Below, one piece after another: positions 1-5,868 of a stretch of 7,194 bases of DNA; within the stretch, counting starts at the first letter, position 1, and the number at the start of each line of letters is the position of its first letter. The notes under the pieces are model-generated. The model was not told the DNA's origin. It did not search any database and was given only the letters and a program-made list of their open reading frames with translations. Source of the stretch: Actinomycetota bacterium. GTDB taxonomy: Bacteria > Actinomycetota > Thermoleophilia > UBA2241. The position numbers and the translations under genes were made by a program. The stretch lies in NCBI GenBank assembly GCA_026392265.1, contig JAPLCL010000363.1, positions 1-7,194 of the forward strand, given 5' to 3'.

Positions 1-1053
1 CAACGCCGGCAAAAGGCTGGTGAGTGTCTTCTCGTGACCGGATTGGGCGTCCGCCACTTTGGAATCGCCCTACGCACCAGCCACCCAACTGGGCAGCAGG
101 TAGAAGCGAGCCAGGCAGGCGACTCCGGCGCCGATCATGGCGCACTCGGGGCTGCCCACCGAGGCGCTGGCGAAGCGCAGGTCCATGGCGGTCGTGGACG
201 ACCCGTAGATCACGGGCGCACCCTTCACGGTCAGCTGCGCCAGCGTGATACCGGCGAGGACCTCGGCGTTGTGCGAGACCAGCGTGCCGGCAAGGTTGAC
301 CGGCGAGGAGCCTCCGGCCATCGCCATCGAGAGCACGTTGACCGGCACGCCGGCGCGCACGCCTTCGATAATGATGCGGCAGGCGTCGGCGACCAGCTTG
401 AGCGGGCTCACAGGGCACGTGAGGAACGAGACGATCGGCCGCTTGCGCAGCTGGTCGTGCCCGCCGACGATGGCCGCCGCCATGTCGATCATCTTGCGGG
501 CGCAGAAGCCCGAAAGCGGGCCGATGGTGGCGTGCTTCGTCGTGTTGCTGAAGATCGCCTCGGCGTTGTGCAGAGCGGCGGTGTCGGGGGGCACGTCGTG
601 CGCCCCGAGCGGCCGCTCGACGACGTCGATCTCGGGGAGCGCGTCGATGATCCTCGTGCAGTCGGCGACGTCCTGCTTGAGCGACTCGTGCAGCTCGCCG
701 GTGTAGGGGTCGACGACCTGGATGCCCTCGCCGAAGTTGGTGAACCCGACGCGGCCGTCTTCGAGCACCACGTCGTGGGCCGGGTCGCGGCCGTACATGA
801 CCACCTTGGGCGGGGCGGAGCGGATGGCATCTTCGACGAGGTGCGCCGGAAGGCATGCCACCCGGCGCTCGCGATCGATATCCGCCCCAGCGTCGGCGAA
901 GATCTGCAGGGCCTCGTCGTCTTCGACGAAGACGCCCGTCTCCGAGAGCACCTCCAGGGTCGCAAGATGGATCTCGCGAAGCTCGTCGTCGGTGAACACC
1001 TCGAGCCTGAAGCCGCCGCTCTTGCGCGCGCCCGCGCGCGGGTTCCGTCTCAT
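1..1053 (-). CDS. mttB: Trimethylamine methyltransferase MttB, Pyl-containing, 3' end cut by window edge
   Basis: MttB transfers a methyl group from trimethylamine to the Co(I) corrinoid of its partner protein MttC in the cytoplasm, the first step of methylamine use. Visible are 327 codons, an in-frame TAG (codon 328) and 23 more sense codons to the window edge. The sequence runs LLPSWVAGA-TAG-GDSK and then DAQSGHEK, the known pyrrolysine context of MttB; from memory, the archaeal enzyme has Pyl at about residue 334 of about 495. Other family landmarks are SSPVNLAGT (residues 249-257) and GSSTTAMDLR (284-293). The ATG at 1053 is chosen because GGAGG lies six bases upstream (1060-1064) and the codon overlaps the mtbB stop in ATGA, implying translational coupling. 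Reading TAG as stop would give a 327-residue protein lacking the catalytic residue. The C-terminal part, and probably mttC, lie beyond base 1. Identification is firm at family level; TMA specificity is inferred from the Pyl context. Confidence 0.93.
70..72 (-). other. In-frame amber codon of mttB, inferred pyrrolysine 328
   Basis: The plus strand reads CTA here, giving TAG on the coding strand. The frame stays open for 23 codons after it, and the residues on both sides (PSWVAGA before, GDSK after) are conserved in the MttB family. The non-Pyl homologue at 3322-4773 aligns without gaps across the same place (NPGL-S-TDSK). This supports decoding as Pyl rather than termination, but decoding itself cannot be seen from DNA. 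Confidence 0.92.
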
Positions 1054-2456
1054 CTGCTGCCTCCGGTGGGTGCCGTGCGCTCCTTGAACTTCTCGACGCT
1101 GTTGATGGGCACGTCCAGCACGCGGGCGATGTTGAACTTGGCCTCGATCTGGTTGGCCTGCCACGGCTGGCTGATGGCGTAGCTGTGGACGCGACCGAAG
1201 CCGTACTCGTTGCGCACGTCGGTCATGACCACGGGGTCCGAGAGATCGAAGGGCGTGACGCCGAGCTTGTCGGCGACGTACTGCTTAGCTTCCTTGAGGC
1301 GCATGCCCCGAGTCATCTGCATACGGGCAACCAGATCTCCGCCTGCCCGAATACCGCCGATGCTCGCCGCCTGCGCGTGGGCGTTGTGCATTCCGTGAGG
1401 ATCGCCCGAGCCCACCTACAACCCGTCGACGTGCAGCAGCTCGACAAACGACTTGGCCGCCCGGCACACCGCGTCGGAGGGCAGGTGGACGAACATCGGC
1501 ACGCCGCCGACGCCCATGCCGGCGTTGGGGTGGACAGGGATGGTGGCCACTTCCATGCACGGCTTGATCAGGGCGATGGCGCGAGCCATGTTCCAGGCGA
1601 GTGACTTACCCGTGTTGATGTTGACGACGGGCCCGAACATGGTGGCGCCGGCCTTCTGCGCGAGCAGGAGCTGCTCGCGCGGCCAGAGGCCGGCCAGCCG
1701 CACGCCGTCCCACTCGAGCTGGCCGTGCATGCCCAGCACGAACTCGCCGGCCATGCCGAGCTGCACGCCCATGTCCGGGTGCTTCTCGCGAATGATCTTG
1801 GTGGCGCGCAGGGCGGCCAGGAACTCCGGGTCGCCGGAGGCGCCGGTGGTGTCCCAGTCGATGGCGTCGGCGCCGGCCTCCCACTGCGAGTCGGCGAGAT
1901 TGACCATATCGACGACGGCCATCTCGACCGCCTGTTCCGCGGCGGCGCGCGCCTCGGGGATCCTGCCGAGCGGCAGGAGCTCGTTCCAGTTGTCGCAGGG
2001 GCCGTCCGGCTTGGAGTACAGCCCGAGGTTGGGCATGACGCCATACTGCAGTGGCGCGATCGTGCAGAGCTGGGCATCGTGCATGTACTGAGCCTCGTAT
2101 GCGAGGATCGTGCGCACGACCTTGAGCGAGTAGTCGCCGACGCAGAGCTCCAGCAGGTCGGCGCCCATCCACTGCTCGTAGCTCTGCAGGTCCTGGATGC
2201 GCGTGGCGTGCGTCTTCATGCCGGTGCCGTCGCAGCTGAGCACGATCTCGTCGCCCACGTCGACGCCGATGAAGCGCAGCGGCGACGCATATATCTCGAG
2301 CAGATGGTCGATCTCGTCGTCGGTGAGCAGCGGCACCTTGGCACGCTTGGCCGCCACTTCCGACCCGGCTACGAGATCGGCTCTGATCTCGCTGCGCGTC
2401 AGGTGCACAAAGGTGCCGTCGCCCATGCGGGTCGGAACCCGGGCTTCGTTGGTCAC
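1050..2456 (-). CDS. mtbB: Dimethylamine methyltransferase MtbB, full length, Pyl-containing
   Basis: MtbB demethylates dimethylamine to monomethylamine and methylates its cognate corrinoid protein. The complete gene encodes 468 residues including one in-frame TAG at codon 347, close to the archaeal MtbB (about 467 residues, Pyl about 356, from memory). Family landmarks in order are RMGDGTFVHLT (10-20), GVMPNLGLY (139-147), DTTGASGD (202-209), GMAGEFVLGMHG (234-245), LAGLWP (254-259), GMGVGG (313-318), VDGL-O-VGSGDPHGM around the Pyl, then GDLVARMQ. The GTG at 2456 is chosen because GGAGG (2463-2467) lies six bases upstream and the protein then starts just before the conserved MGDG; an ATG at 2510 has no such support. 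The TGA at 1052-1050 overlaps the mttB ATG. Conceptual translation with the standard code would split this gene into two ORFs, the second starting falsely at the GTG after TAG. MtmB is excluded because its Pyl lies near residue 202. Confidence 0.95.
1060..1064 (-). promoter_or_regulatory. Ribosome binding site of mttB
   Basis: GGAGG on the minus strand, six bases before the ATG at 1053, lies inside the last codons of mtbB. It decides the start of mttB, since the open frame continues upstream to 1164 only as a shadow within mtbB. Confidence 0.85.
1416..1418 (-). other. In-frame amber codon of mtbB, inferred pyrrolysine 347
   Basis: The coding strand reads VDGL, TAG, VGSGDPHGM, followed by a further 121 codons of clear MtbB sequence to a TGA. 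The position and both flanks match the Pyl site of dimethylamine methyltransferases, so the codon is read as Pyl. A nonsense mutation is unlikely because the sequence after TAG keeps full family conservation and the neighbouring gene has the same arrangement. Confidence 0.95.
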
Positions 2457-2462
2457 GCTGTC

Positions 2463-2467
2463 CCTCC
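2463..2467 (-). promoter_or_regulatory. Ribosome binding site of mtbB
   Basis: GGAGG (within GGGGAGGG) on the minus strand, six bases before the GTG at 2456, has the same spacing as the mttB site. It favours the GTG over the in-frame ATG at 2510. Confidence 0.85.
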
Positions 2468-2495
2468 CCGTTTCACAGGATGGCGGCCACAGAAC

Positions 2496-2513
2496 TAACC
2501 GACCGGTCAATTA
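2496..2513. promoter_or_regulatory. 18-bp imperfect palindrome upstream of mtbB, candidate operator
   Basis: TAACCGACCGGTCAATTA is symmetric except for two central-flank positions on each side (TAA-GACCGGTC-TTA). It lies in the 65-base gap between the regulator stop and the mtbB start, about 40 bases before the GTG. Compact palindromes with an ACCGGT core are typical of TetR-type operators, so a second regulator could act here. No convincing promoter was found in this gap, and the role is inferred. Confidence 0.4.
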
Positions 2514-2521
2514 GTAGCGTA

Positions 2522-3070
2522 TCACGCATCGGGCGGCTGGACTACGTCGGCCGGCCCGCCTTCTTCATCAAGCGGCTCCCTGCCCACGTTCTCGCCTTCC
2601 CACTCGAAGTTGGTCTTGTCGGTGCGCAGGATGTGCCAGGTCTCCGTGTAGGCGATGCCCTCGAGCTCCTCGAGGTCCTCGTTGAGGAACTTGTACAGGC
2701 CCTCGTTGTCCGGCAGGTGTGCCTCGATGAGAAGGTCGAAGGACCCGGTGGTGTAGCCCACGTAGGCGACGTTCTCCATGGCCGCGAGTCGCGCGCCGAC
2801 CCCTTTTGCGTAGCCCCGGTTGACGCGGATGCCGACCATGGCGTCGACGGGGAAGCCGATGGCCGCCGGGTTCACCCTCGCCATCGGGAAGATGGCGCCA
2901 TTCTTGATCATGCGGTCGACCCGGTTGCGCACGGTCGGCTCGGAGACCCCGATGGCGCGCGCGATGCTCGCGTATGAGCGGCGTGCGTTCGGGCGTAGCA
3001 GCCTCATGATGCGGCGGTCGAGCTCGTCCATCTCGATGGTCCCGAAGGGCGCCTGCCCCGCTCTGATCAT
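2522..3070 (-). CDS. Lrp/AsnC-family transcriptional regulator
   Basis: A 182-residue DNA-binding protein. Residues 14-75 form the AsnC-type winged helix-turn-helix: MDELDRRIMRLL, then RRSYASIARAIGVSEPTVRNRVDRM with the recognition helix near 43-54, and KNGAIFPMARVNPAAIGFP as the wing. Residues 76-155 form the ligand-sensing RAM domain, with the typical GSFDLLI at 109-115. Family members are usually about 150-160 residues; this one has about 13 extra N-terminal residues and an acidic C-terminal tail of about 25 residues (EWEGENVGREPLDEE). The ATG at 3070 is chosen because GGAGG lies about nine bases upstream; the ATG at 3031, where family members often begin, has no ribosome site. It faces the plus-strand MttB-like gene and precedes mtbB by 65 bases in the same direction, so it probably controls one or both methyltransferase units and itself. 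The effector is unknown; an amine or amino-acid-like substrate is a reasonable guess. Confidence 0.9.
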   Translation of the reverse strand: MIRAGQAPFGTIEMDELDRRIMRLLRPNARRSYASIARAIGVSEPTVRNRVDRMIKNGAIFPMARVNPAAIGFPVDAMVGIRVNRGYAKGVGARLAAMENVAYVGYTTGSFDLLIEAHLPDNEGLYKFLNEDLEELEGIAYTETWHILRTDKTNFEWEGENVGREPLDEEGGPADVVQPPDA

Positions 3071-3092
3071 GACGATGGTCCTCCCTGCGTGA

Positions 3093-3106
3093 TGTTCACC
3101 CTGAAC
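3093..3106. promoter_or_regulatory. Candidate Lrp/AsnC site 1 (near regulator transcription start)
   Basis: TGTTCACCCTGAAC contains the perfect inverted repeat GTTCA-CCC-TGAAC (3094-3106). It sits at the predicted transcription start of the regulator gene and resembles site 2 exactly 50 bp away. Binding by the adjacent regulator is inferred. Confidence 0.5.
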
Positions 3107-3112
3107 GGCGCA

Positions 3113-3141
3113 ATCATTTCCGTTAACTAAGCAAAATGCAA
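3113..3141 (-). promoter_or_regulatory. Candidate promoter of the regulator-mtbB-mttB unit
   Basis: On the minus strand, TTGCAT (3141-3136) and AATGAT (3118-3113) are separated by 17 bases. The -10 matches four of six consensus positions and the -35 matches three. The start would fall near 3106, inside site 1, with site 2 just upstream of the -35, which suits autoregulation. Confidence 0.4.
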
Positions 3142-3142
3142 G

Positions 3143-3156
3143 TGTTCACATTGAGA
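3143..3156. promoter_or_regulatory. Candidate Lrp/AsnC site 2
   Basis: TGTTCACATTGAGA matches site 1 at 10 of 14 positions, including all of TGTTCAC and TGA, and begins 50 bp from it (close to five helical turns). It lies immediately upstream of the candidate minus-strand -35. The right half of its inverted repeat is degenerate. Confidence 0.4.
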
Positions 3157-3171
3157 AGTAAGCCGATTTGG

Positions 3172-3191
3172 CGCTTTCTCATCAGAAAGCG
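3172..3191. repeat. Perfect 8-bp inverted repeat, candidate operator
   Basis: Arms CGCTTTCT (3172-3179) and AGAAAGCG (3184-3191) flank CATC. The repeat lies 11 bases upstream of the plus-strand -35 and between the two divergent promoters, a typical activator or repressor position. It is not followed by a T-run, so it is not a terminator. Confidence 0.5.
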
Positions 3192-3202
3192 TCGACCTCC
3201 GC

Positions 3203-3231
3203 TTGACACCGTCCGAACGGAGTGGCATTGT
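3203..3231 (+). promoter_or_regulatory. Candidate promoter of the plus-strand methyltransferase operon
   Basis: A consensus TTGACA (3203-3208) is followed after 17 bases by CATTGT (3226-3231), which matches three of six -10 positions. Transcription would start near 3238, leaving a leader of about 84 bases before the ATG at 3322. Confidence 0.5.
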
Positions 3232-3264
3232 GCCCTTCGAAAGGTGCCTTGGGCGTCACTCGAG

Positions 3265-3303
3265 GCAGCCGCATGGCTGCGGCAGAGCGAAGGGCTTCGG
3301 CCC
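3265..3303 (+). other. Structured leader: two hairpins before the ribosome site
   Basis: GCAGCC-GCAT-GGCTGC (3265-3280) forms a 6-bp stem, and GGGC-TTCG-GCCC (3292-3303) forms a 4-bp stem closed by the very stable C(UUCG)G tetraloop. The second hairpin ends two bases before GGAGG (3306-3310), so it may influence ribosome access. GCCCTTCG at 3232-3239 could alternatively pair with CGAAGGGC at 3288-3295, but its left arm straddles the predicted transcription start. No known riboswitch was recognised. Confidence 0.4.
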
Positions 3304-3321
3304 GCGGAGGGGTGTGCGCGC

Positions 3322-4773
3322 ATGAAAGCGAAAACGACGTGGCTCGCTGACGAGGAGAAGAGCCGCATCGCCGACCAGGCGATCGATCTGCTCGCGAGCA
3401 CCGGCATGCGCTTCGCCGGCTCCAAGGTGCTGCCGCTGCTCGCCGAGCGTGGCGCCGTGGTCGACGAGAGCACCGGCGTCGCGCGCCTGCCGCGAGCGCT
3501 CGTCGAGTGGGCTATCGCCCAGACCCCCCGGTCGATTGTGATGGCCGGCGCCACCCCCGCGGACGACGTCGTGCTCGGCGAAGGCGAGCCGTTCCACTTC
3601 GCACCCAGCGGGTGCGTGGCCAAGACGCTGGACTTCCGCACGGGCATCCGCCGGCCCAGCACCCTCGATGACCTGCGGGAGTGCACCGCCCTTATGGACG
3701 AGCTCCCGCAGCTGGACCTCATGTGGACGCAGGTGAGCGCCACCGATGTGCCGCTCGAGCAGCGCGAGCTCGTCGAGTACTTCACGATGCTATCCGAGAC
3801 GTCCAAGCATGTGACGTTTGTGGACTGCCCCAACGAGATCGACGCCGTCATCCGCATCTGCGAGGTGCTGTCGGGCGACCTCGAGCGCTTCCGCGCGCGG
3901 CCGCGTATCTCCACGGTCGTCACCGCGGCCTCACCGCTCCAGGTGGAGGGCGCGGTCCTCGACATCCACGTCGCCCTGGCCGCGCAGGGCGTACCCATCG
4001 AGGTCTACTCGATGACGATCGCCGGCGCGACCTCGCCGGTGACCCTGGCCGGCACCGTCGTCCAGGGGCTGGCGGAGTTCCTCGGCGTCGCCACCGCCCT
4101 GCAGGTAGCGGCGCCCGGAGCGAAGCTGGTCTTCTGTTTTGGCTCCGGCATCCTCGACATGCTGCGCACGACCTTCTCGATGGGCTGCGTCGAGAGCGCC
4201 TTGATGGGCGCGATGGCCACCGAGGTGGGGCACTACCTCGGCGTCCCCACGCTGAACCCCGGGCTCTCCACAGACAGCAAACACCTTGGGCTGCAGAACG
4301 GCTACGAGAAGGCCCTCAAGGTCGCAAGCGTCTGCGGCGCGAACCCCGACATCGTCTCCGGCTGGGGCCTGATCGACTCGCACAACACCATGTACCTGCC
4401 GCAGTCCGTGGTCGACAACGAGATCGCCGCCATGGTGCGGCGCCTCAACCGCGAAGTCGAAGTCTCCGCGGCCACACTGGCCGCGGACTCCATCGCCAAG
4501 GTCGGGCCCGGCGGCGGCTACCTCGGCGAAAAGGACACCGCGCGGCGCATCCGCGCCGGTGAGCACTTGATGCCGACCGTCTCGAACCGGCTCTCCTACG
4601 ACAAGTGGGTCGAGGAAGGCCGCACGGAGAACGATGTGGCGAACGATGAGGTCGAGCGCATCCTCGCGGCCCGTGCCACAAAGGATCCCTACCTGGACGA
4701 CGGGCAGATCGACGATCTGGTCGAGATCTGCAAGATGGACGCCGAGGGCGCGCGTCGCGCGCGTCGCGCGTGA
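3322..4773 (+). CDS. MttB-superfamily methyltransferase without pyrrolysine
   Basis: A 483-residue homologue of trimethylamine methyltransferase that probably moves a methyl group from a substrate to a corrinoid protein. Family blocks are SKHVTFVDCP in the N-terminal half, ATSPVTLAGT (residues 236-245), and PTLNPGLSTDSK followed by LQNGYEKALK. This region aligns without gaps to the Pyl region of mttB, with Ser316 in place of Pyl. Non-Pyl members of the superfamily include the glycine betaine (MtgB), proline betaine (MtpB) and carnitine (MtcB) methyltransferases, so a quaternary amine is the likely class of substrate; the exact one cannot be told. The ATG at 3322 is preceded by GGAGGGG nine bases upstream. 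The frame stays open back to 3136, but those 62 codons are unlike the family and cover the promoter and leader. It is the first gene of the plus-strand unit, divergent from the regulator. Its tail ends ARRARRA, encoded by a 9-bp tandem repeat. Confidence 0.9.
   Translation: MKAKTTWLADEEKSRIADQAIDLLASTGMRFAGSKVLPLLAERGAVVDESTGVARLPRALVEWAIAQTPRSIVMAGATPADDVVLGEGEPFHFAPSGCVAKTLDFRTGIRRPSTLDDLRECTALMDELPQLDLMWTQVSATDVPLEQRELVEYFTMLSETSKHVTFVDCPNEIDAVIRICEVLSGDLERFRARPRISTVVTAASPLQVEGAVLDIHVALAAQGVPIEVYSMTIAGATSPVTLAGTVVQGLAEFLGVATALQVAAPGAKLVFCFGSGILDMLRTTFSMGCVESALMGAMATEVGHYLGVPTLNPGLSTDSKHLGLQNGYEKALKVASVCGANPDIVSGWGLIDSHNTMYLPQSVVDNEIAAMVRRLNREVEVSAATLAADSIAKVGPGGGYLGEKDTARRIRAGEHLMPTVSNRLSYDKWVEEGRTENDVANDEVERILAARATKDPYLDDGQIDDLVEICKMDAEGARRARRA
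4748..4770 (+). repeat. Short 9-bp tandem repeat at the end of the methyltransferase gene
   Basis: The unit GCGCGTCGC recurs 2.6 times and encodes the Ala-Arg-rich C-terminal tail, ending at the stop codon. Such CpG-rich runs arise easily by slippage in G+C-rich DNA. The tail is probably not functional. Confidence 0.6.
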
Positions 4774-4810
4774 CACCGCGCGCGTTCCTCACCAACGAAG
4801 CGGAGGCAGC

Positions 4811-5731
4811 ATGACCATGAGGATCGGCTACATCGGGCTCGGGAGCCTTGGCAGGCACCTGGCCGGCAGCCTGTTGAAGGCCGGCTTCCCGGTCACCGTG
4901 TACGACGTCGACAAGAGCTGCGCACTCGATCTGATCGAGGCGGGCGCGACGTGCGTGGACTCGGCCGAGGAGGCGGCGCGCGCCTCAGACACCGTCATCA
5001 CCTGCCTGCCCACCCCCGAGATCGTCACGGAGACGGTGGCCGGCGAGCACGGCATCCTCAAAGGGCTCGCCGGCGGCGGCACCTGGATAGACATGAGCAC
5101 CAACGACCTGCACGAGCTGCAGCGGCTCGCCTCTCTGGCAGCCGAACAGGGCGTCTCCACGCTGGAGTCGCCGGTGACCGGCGGCGTACACCGCGCGGCG
5201 GCCGGCATGATCACCGTACTCGTCGGCGGCGATGAAGCCGTCTACCAGAAGCACCTGCCCGTCTTCGAGACCATGGGCGGCAGGGTCTTCTACATCGGCC
5301 CGCTGGGCCAGGCCTCGGTGATCAAGGTGATCACCAACATGCTGGCCTTCATCCACCTCGTCGCCGACGGTGAAGCGCTCATGCTGGCCAAGCGCGGCGG
5401 CGTCGACCTCAAGCTGGCCTGGGACGTCATCAAGGCCAGCTCGGGCAACAGCTTCGTTCACGAGACCGAGGGCCAGCTCATCCTCAACGGCAGCTACAAC
5501 ATCAACTTCACCATGGACCTGGCCCGCAAGGACCTCTACTTCGCCCACCAGATGGGCCGGGAATTCGGCGTGCCGCTCGAGCTCGCCGGCCTCACCGAGC
5601 AGATCTTCGCGCGCGCCCGGGCCATGTACGGGGGCGGCGCGCAGTCGCCGATGGTCGTCAAGATGCTCGAGGAGGCTGTCGGCACGGACCTGCGCGCGCC
5701 GGGCTTCCCCGCCGAGCTGGAGCCCGAGTAA
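4811..5731 (+). CDS. 3-hydroxyisobutyrate dehydrogenase-family oxidoreductase
   Basis: A 306-residue NAD(P)-dependent beta-hydroxyacid dehydrogenase, full length for the family (about 290-310). The N-terminal Rossmann fold has GLGSLG at 9-14 and VYDVD near 30-34; Asp32 after the second strand suggests NAD rather than NADP. The substrate-binding signature is SPVTGG (120-125). The catalytic Lys172 follows GPLGQ and is paired with Asn176, and DLARKDL (236-242) is the conserved C-terminal helix motif. Substrates of the family are 3-hydroxyisobutyrate, tartronate semialdehyde, glyoxylate/succinic semialdehyde and related beta-hydroxyacids; the one here is not clear. GGAGG (4802-4806) stands four bases before the ATG at 4811 and ten before the ATG at 4817, so the true start may be two codons later. 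It follows the methyltransferase after 37 bases and is probably cotranscribed, suggesting it oxidises a product or by-product of that pathway. Confidence 0.88.
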   Translation: MTMRIGYIGLGSLGRHLAGSLLKAGFPVTVYDVDKSCALDLIEAGATCVDSAEEAARASDTVITCLPTPEIVTETVAGEHGILKGLAGGGTWIDMSTNDLHELQRLASLAAEQGVSTLESPVTGGVHRAAAGMITVLVGGDEAVYQKHLPVFETMGGRVFYIGPLGQASVIKVITNMLAFIHLVADGEALMLAKRGGVDLKLAWDVIKASSGNSFVHETEGQLILNGSYNINFTMDLARKDLYFAHQMGREFGVPLELAGLTEQIFARARAMYGGGAQSPMVVKMLEEAVGTDLRAPGFPAELEPE

Positions 5732-5791
5732 CGGACGCCCCGTGACTCGCTCGCAGGGCGAATAATATCGTCATACGTTTGTGATGCTGCA

Positions 5792-5827
5792 GGATGTTCT
5801 CCCGCGCGCTTGACTTGGAGAACATCC
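5792..5827. promoter_or_regulatory. 11-bp perfect inverted repeat over the dehydrogenase promoter, candidate operator
   Basis: Arms GGATGTTCTCC (5792-5802) and GGAGAACATCC (5817-5827) are separated by 14 bases. The -35 box lies in the loop and the right arm fills the -35/-10 spacer, so a bound protein should block or remodel the promoter. The left arm shares GATGTTC(A/T)CC with the control region at 3091-3100. Confidence 0.6.
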
Positions 5828-5838
5828 GGCCAAATACT
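5810..5838 (+). promoter_or_regulatory. Candidate promoter of the short-chain dehydrogenase and kinase genes
   Basis: TTGACT (5810-5815) and AATACT (5833-5838) are separated by 17 bases, matching five of six and four of six consensus positions. The start would fall near 5845, giving a short leader before the ATG at 5869. The 137-base gap also shows that this unit can be expressed separately from the upstream genes. Confidence 0.55.
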
Positions 5839-5868
5839 GCTGGTTTTGTGTGGAAGGAGACAGCTGCG

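Noticed and set aside
34..1182. Long plus-strand ORF opposite mttB
   Set aside because: Antisense shadow in G+C-rich DNA: Arg, Gly, His and Asp-rich, with no family resemblance, opposite a firmly identified gene.
1050..1415. Separate 121-residue gene starting with GTG
   Set aside because: It is the C-terminal part of mtbB directly after the amber codon; it has no ribosome site of its own and its sequence is the MtbB tail.
1..2456. mtbB and mttB as pseudogenes broken by nonsense mutations
   Set aside because: Each has a single TAG, exactly at the Pyl position, with full conservation after it and no frameshifts.
3136..3321. 62-codon N-terminal extension of the plus-strand methyltransferase
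   Set aside because: It overlaps the -35/-10 elements and leader, lacks a ribosome site and does not resemble the family's N-terminus.
3123..3998. Minus-strand ORF of 291 codons rich in Ser, Arg and Thr
   Set aside because: It crosses the control region and lies opposite the MttB-like gene; its composition is typical of a shadow frame.
5736..5760. Possible terminator after the hydroxyisobutyrate dehydrogenase-family gene (CGCCC...GGGCG)
   Set aside because: Only a 5-bp stem with a 15-base loop and no T-run.
5763..5768. TAATAT as a -10 box of another promoter
   Set aside because: No acceptable -35 at 16-18 bases upstream, and the TTGACT-AATACT pair downstream is much better.
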